A stretch of DNA of 23,241 nucleotides, from the NCBI GenBank assembly GCA_027600665.1, contig JADGJL010000384.1, positions 1 through 23,241 of the forward strand, read 5' to 3'. A program made the position numbers and the translations under genes. This document shows positions 19,464-23,241 of this stretch, one piece after another; position 1 is the stretch's first letter, and each line of letters opens with the position of its first letter. The DNA is from Irineochytrium annulatum (lineage: Eukaryota > Chytridiomycota > Chytridiomycetes > Chytridiales > Chytridiaceae). The notes beneath the pieces were generated by a model. It had not been told where the DNA came from. It saw only the letters and a program-made list of their open reading frames with translations, and did no database searches.

Positions 19464-22400
19464 TTAAGCCTGCACGCCGACGGCGGAACCCCTCCTGCTA
19501 AACTCGAGCCTTCTGTCAAACAGGCTAAACCCGTCCTCTTCCTCTCCCTCTTCGTCCTCGTCTTCCTCCTCCACCTCATCTTCTTCTACCTCTTCCTCAT
19601 CCCTCTCAACCTCCACTTCGCCATCCCCGATCTCCATAACCTCCTCCTCTTCCTCCGTCCTCGACAGCGCCGACACCATTGATCCCTCGCTCAGGACAGA
19701 CGCCCTCCGGCTAATACCCTTCTTCTTCCCACGCTTCCCTCTATGCGCCCTCTTGGTTTTGGCACTCGCCGGGTTCAGCAGGCCAGGAAACGCACCGGGG
19801 AACCTCACGATGCCGGGCTCGCTGTTATCGAGCTCGGCCGCGCCATGATGGTGGTGGTGGTCATCGTCCTCGCCACGCTCGTCGTCGTCCTCGTCGTCGT
19901 AGCGCGACACCGTTATCAGGGGCGACATGGGCAATGACGACGGCGCCGTCGGGCTCACTGGTGACGACGACGCAGTGTCACCGGACGCTGCCTTGGACGC
20001 TGTAGCGCCGAAGATCAAAGATTGCATCAATGCTGCGGTCGTGGGCTTCGCGGAAGAAGACGGGCTATTCGGCGAAAGGGTTGAGGGGAGCGCTGGCGTC
20101 CTCCCCGATGGCGGCGAAAGCTGCTCCCATGGCGTCGATGGGCTCAGCGCGCCGTGGGAGGACGCGATAGACGATGATGACGATTTAAGCCTCTGCTGCT
20201 GCTGCTGCTGCTGCTGAGGTGGCTGTGGCTGTTGCGTCAAGGGAATCTCGAACCCGGAGAAAAATGGCGAATAGAGCGACGGCGACGATGACCGCGAGTC
20301 GCCAACCGCAGATTTAAGGGATGAAACCGACTGCGTAGGGTAGACACCGCTAGCACCTCTGGCGCCAAAGCCCCGCGGCGTCGGTGACCCCCCACTAGGG
20401 CCAGAAACCCCCGCGGGAGGCGTTGAAGCTGTCGGCCTTATTTGACCCCAACTCGACGACGTCCCAGCCTGGTGACCGTGCAGCGGTGTCGGCGGCAATG
20501 GCGCCATATCCCTTTCGCGCCTCGCCTCCGTCCTCCAGTTGAAGGATTCAGCGATCGACTCCGGGCGGTCCGAACGCTGGAGCGAGCTCTGATACGAGTA
20601 CGACGACGCCGTCGACTCCATCGATCGCCTCCTCGCGATGCCACGGCCCGATGAAGTAAACGACGGCGCGGCGTCGACATCGTAACCCCACCCGTAGCTA
20701 CCGGCCCCGCCGCCGGCAGCGGCCGCGTACTGCTGGTAAAGGAACTGCTGATGTTGCCACATCCGCGTCATATTGATCTGATCCTGCGGTGGCGACGACG
20801 GGACGGCCGCGGACTGTGCCCTGGCCTGCTGCATCATCAACATCATCTGATAATCCTCCATCAGACCCGCGTTGCGCATCATCATCGCCGCTGCAGCCGC
20901 TGACGGCGACCCTGCGCCCCCGAACATAGCCGACGACGACATCGAGGACGCTGGGAGAGGGTCCTGCGGCCTCCTCGATGGCACCACGGCCGGCAGGCTC
21001 CATGCCATCGCGCTCTCGCCCGTGCCGCCCCTCATACTTCGATGCCCGCCATCGGCGCTCGCACGTCGGTACCCCAACTCGCCCGCCCCGACGCCAAGGC
21101 TCATCATATCCTCGTAATCCCTTTGGCTAAGCGGCGGCCTCAGGAACATCGGATGTCCAACAAGACCGCCATGCGGTAGGAACGAGTACGGCATGCCTCC
21201 CGTCGGCGGGTACCATTCCTCCTCCCTCGGCAAAAGCGTAGCCTTGTGCGGCGGGGCGCCATCAGCAGCGTGGGTCCCAAGCCGCCGGCCATCACGATGT
21301 GAGCTAGGCATGAACAGGTCGTCGTCGCAGTTGAGAATGGCAGGGTCGACGAAAGCGTGTGGGTTCCGGCGGCGAGATCGGCGATTACGGCGGCGGCGCG
21401 TCCCCGTACCGGCTGCGGGCGGCCCGTTGATGCTCGAGCCTGGCGTCCCGTCGTCGTGCTTGTCCGACTGGTTTGCGGGCGATGTATCCGGCCTGTGGGG
21501 CAGGTCGTAAGAGCGGCGCGGGTGACTCTCGTTGTCAGATTCCATGTGGTCATCGGGTTCAGTAGCGTAAGAGGCGTTCGAGTATATAGAGATCGGCTTC
21601 GGCGGCAGGCTCGGGTGCGCCGGTGCGAGCGAATGCGGCGCCGAGCCCCGTCGTAGTCGATCAACTGGTGACAATTCTTTTGCTGGAGGCATGGGCGGGG
21701 TAGGGTCTATGGAATCAACAACAGATGGCGCGTTCAGACTGCTCGAGCTGTTGTTCGCCGGCAAAAGCGACCAGGTTTTGGAACGAGTTGATGAGGTCCT
21801 TGAGCTCGAGATGTCCAACTCCTGCGTTTTCAACGACGAACCAGCTTCCTCCAAATTCTTGACGGATAGATCCGAAGACGATGGAGAGGGCATTGGAATC
21901 GACGTCGACGTGGTGGACGACCGGATCGGCAGCCACGAGAACCGCGATGAAAGGACCGCCGCTGAGGACGCGGAAGGCGACGATCCGGCGGCGACCTGCT
22001 TGTCGTACGCGGCAATATCGGCACTCGTCAGGGTCAACGGGCCCTTCCACGACAGACGACGCTTCATCTTTTCGCCGCCAGTCGACGCTGCAGGAACTTT
22101 ATTCTCGCTGGTGTCGTCGTCCTCGTTGCCCCCCGTATTGCCCGTACTCGTGCTTCCGCGGCGAACAGAATCTCCTTCCGGCAAAGTATCATATGGAGGG
22201 AGGCTTTCCGGTACTTTAATGGATCCATGCGTGCTAGTTCTTCAAACATCAAGTAGAGTTAATACTACTAAACGCAAAAAAAAAAAAAAGGAGACTAACC
22301 TCTTGCTCCAAAACCAAGTACCACCGCCATTTTCCTTCTCGGCTCCTTTCACAGTCTTCTTCTTATCCGGCGGAGCGTCAGCAGTGTCGGGCGTACCCTC

Positions 22401-23241
22401 GCCCACACCCGTCCCGGCCGCCTCCGCGCCGCTTTTAACTACATTCGCCCACGTAGCACCAGCCGCCGTGCCGCCCGCCACCGCAGTTCCGCCTGCGGCG
22501 GCGGCAGTAGCAGCGGAGTTCGCCACGACCTGCGCATTGCTCCCTTTCTTCGACCAAAATCGCGAAATCGAGCTCCCGCCGCCCCCGTTCGATAACTCCC
22601 TCTCTCTCTCCATCCCGCCCACTGCTGCCGCACCTTCGTCCTCGTTCTTCCCCTTCCCCTTATCCTTCTTCTTCCGCTCCCTCTTCTTTTTATCCTTACG
22701 ATCCTCCACAACAACCCCGCCCTCACCACCCGAGCCCGAAACGCCCGTGGTCTCGTCGCCAACCTCGATCCCGGGGTGACTCGTGCTCCGGAGCGGCCAG
22801 AACCTCATAACGGAGCTCCCCGCCTGCTCCTTCACTAGCGCGCCGCCGTTCGTGAGCACCATATCCGGCAAGGCGGGCGACATAGGCGTCGGAGCCGGGG
22901 GGCTCGTCGCACCTTGCCCGACGCTGGCCACGGAGCCGCTTGACTTACTGAGCACGCCGCGAACGCCGATGGACCTCCTAGACACCTCGCTATGCGACTC
23001 GCCGCCTTCGTCCTCGCCGCTGGCGGATGGCGCGCTTAGCGACGCCGCGCGGGACGACGACGCCGCAGCGGGTGGCAGGGGCGGTTGCAAAGACGGTGGA
23101 AGCGGAGGAGCCGAAGACGCAAGCGGGGAATCCGTGATAGGTAGCTCCGAATCCGCCTGACCCGCTAAGGCCGCTGGGCTCGCGGGCGGGGTAAGGAGAA
23201 GGTGAAGGCCCGCTACGCCGCTCTGTTGCTGCTGGGGCGGG
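19464..23241 (-). CDS. Large low-complexity, probably disordered protein (N-terminus outside window), unknown function
   Basis: Two exons are visible on the minus strand, from beyond 23241 to 22300 and 22239-19464. They are separated by a 60-bp intron (GTTAGT donor, TTAAC branch, GAAG acceptor) with consistent phase. About 1238 residues are visible, and the frame is open to the window edge, so the start lies outside. The protein is rich in Ser, Pro, Gly and Ala, with a Lys/Arg-rich segment (KDKKKRERKKKDKGKGK), RRRRNRRSRRR, an eight-Gln run, a six-His run, a basic NLS-like block (KTKRAHRGKRGKKKG) and a very acidic tail before FSLFDRRLEFSRRGS. A short Trp/basic motif recurs (RFWPLRS, RFWSKKGS, WFWSKRTS, RFSWLPIRSS). 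Denser, possibly conserved blocks include FVDPAILNCDDDLFMPS and EWYPPTGGMPYSFLPHGG. I recognise no domain; nuclear or RNA-associated roles are speculation. Confidence 0.8.
20193..20216 (-). repeat. (CTG)8 microsatellite coding for polyglutamine
   Basis: Eight perfect CTG units on the plus strand read as CAG on the coding minus strand and give eight Gln in a Pro/Gln-rich part of the large low-complexity protein. Such tracts are prone to length change. Confidence 0.9.

Noticed and set aside
21691..22779. Plus-strand 362-codon open frame
   Set aside because: It is antisense to both exons and the intron of the large low-complexity gene; the Ser/Pro/Ala-rich content is the shadow of the coding strand.
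1..23241. tRNA, rRNA or CRISPR features
   Set aside because: No cloverleaf with matching box elements, rRNA-like core or regularly spaced direct repeats was found by eye on either strand.

Overview
This window looks like nuclear DNA from a GC-rich, intron-containing eukaryote, most likely a fungus. The left-edge gene is a Cdc4/Pop1-type F-box/WD40 protein with fungal-style N-terminal blocks. Its introns are short (52-105 bp) with GTRNGT-like donors, CTRAC-like branch sites and YAG acceptors. Coding DNA is GC-rich and gaps are AT-richer. An early-diverging (for example zoosporic) lineage is a guess, based on the plant-like PPR gene and the F-box/BTB/ankyrin-like gene mix; the sequence does not settle it.

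Layout. 1-3477 (minus): 3'-truncated, five-exon CDC4/POP1-like gene, the substrate receptor of an SCF ubiquitin ligase. 3478-5180: no gene seen; holds a strong 28-bp inverted repeat. 5181-6737 (plus): acidic, repeat-bearing protein of unknown function, probably cut short by a frameshift. 7617-8344: start-less, frameshifted, shortened F-box gene copy. 8517-10061: pseudogene copy of the acidic gene. 11071-12534 and 13643-15112: two intact F-box/LRR-like paralogues, about four-fifths identical. 12780-13101: relic of a BTB/T1 (K_tetra) domain. 15310-17053: F-box plus ankyrin-like gene broken by several single-base indels. 17417-18904 (plus): PPR protein with plant-like features, probably mitochondrial. 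19464-23241 (minus): large low-complexity protein, N-terminus outside the window, with a repeated Trp/basic motif.

The centre (about 5-17 kb) reads as a birth-and-death zone for ubiquitin-ligase adaptor-like genes. It has F-box proteins (Skp1/Cul1 adaptors), a BTB/T1 relic (a domain class that often binds Cul3) and an F-box/ankyrin-like relic. The order acidic gene then F-box gene occurs twice with nearly equal spacing (offsets 3336 and 3454 bp), so a segment of about 3.4 kb was probably duplicated in tandem, after which parts of each copy decayed. The flanking genes stay open over long stretches, so the frameshifts in the centre are more likely real decay than poor sequence, though several fall at homopolymers and need read-level checking.
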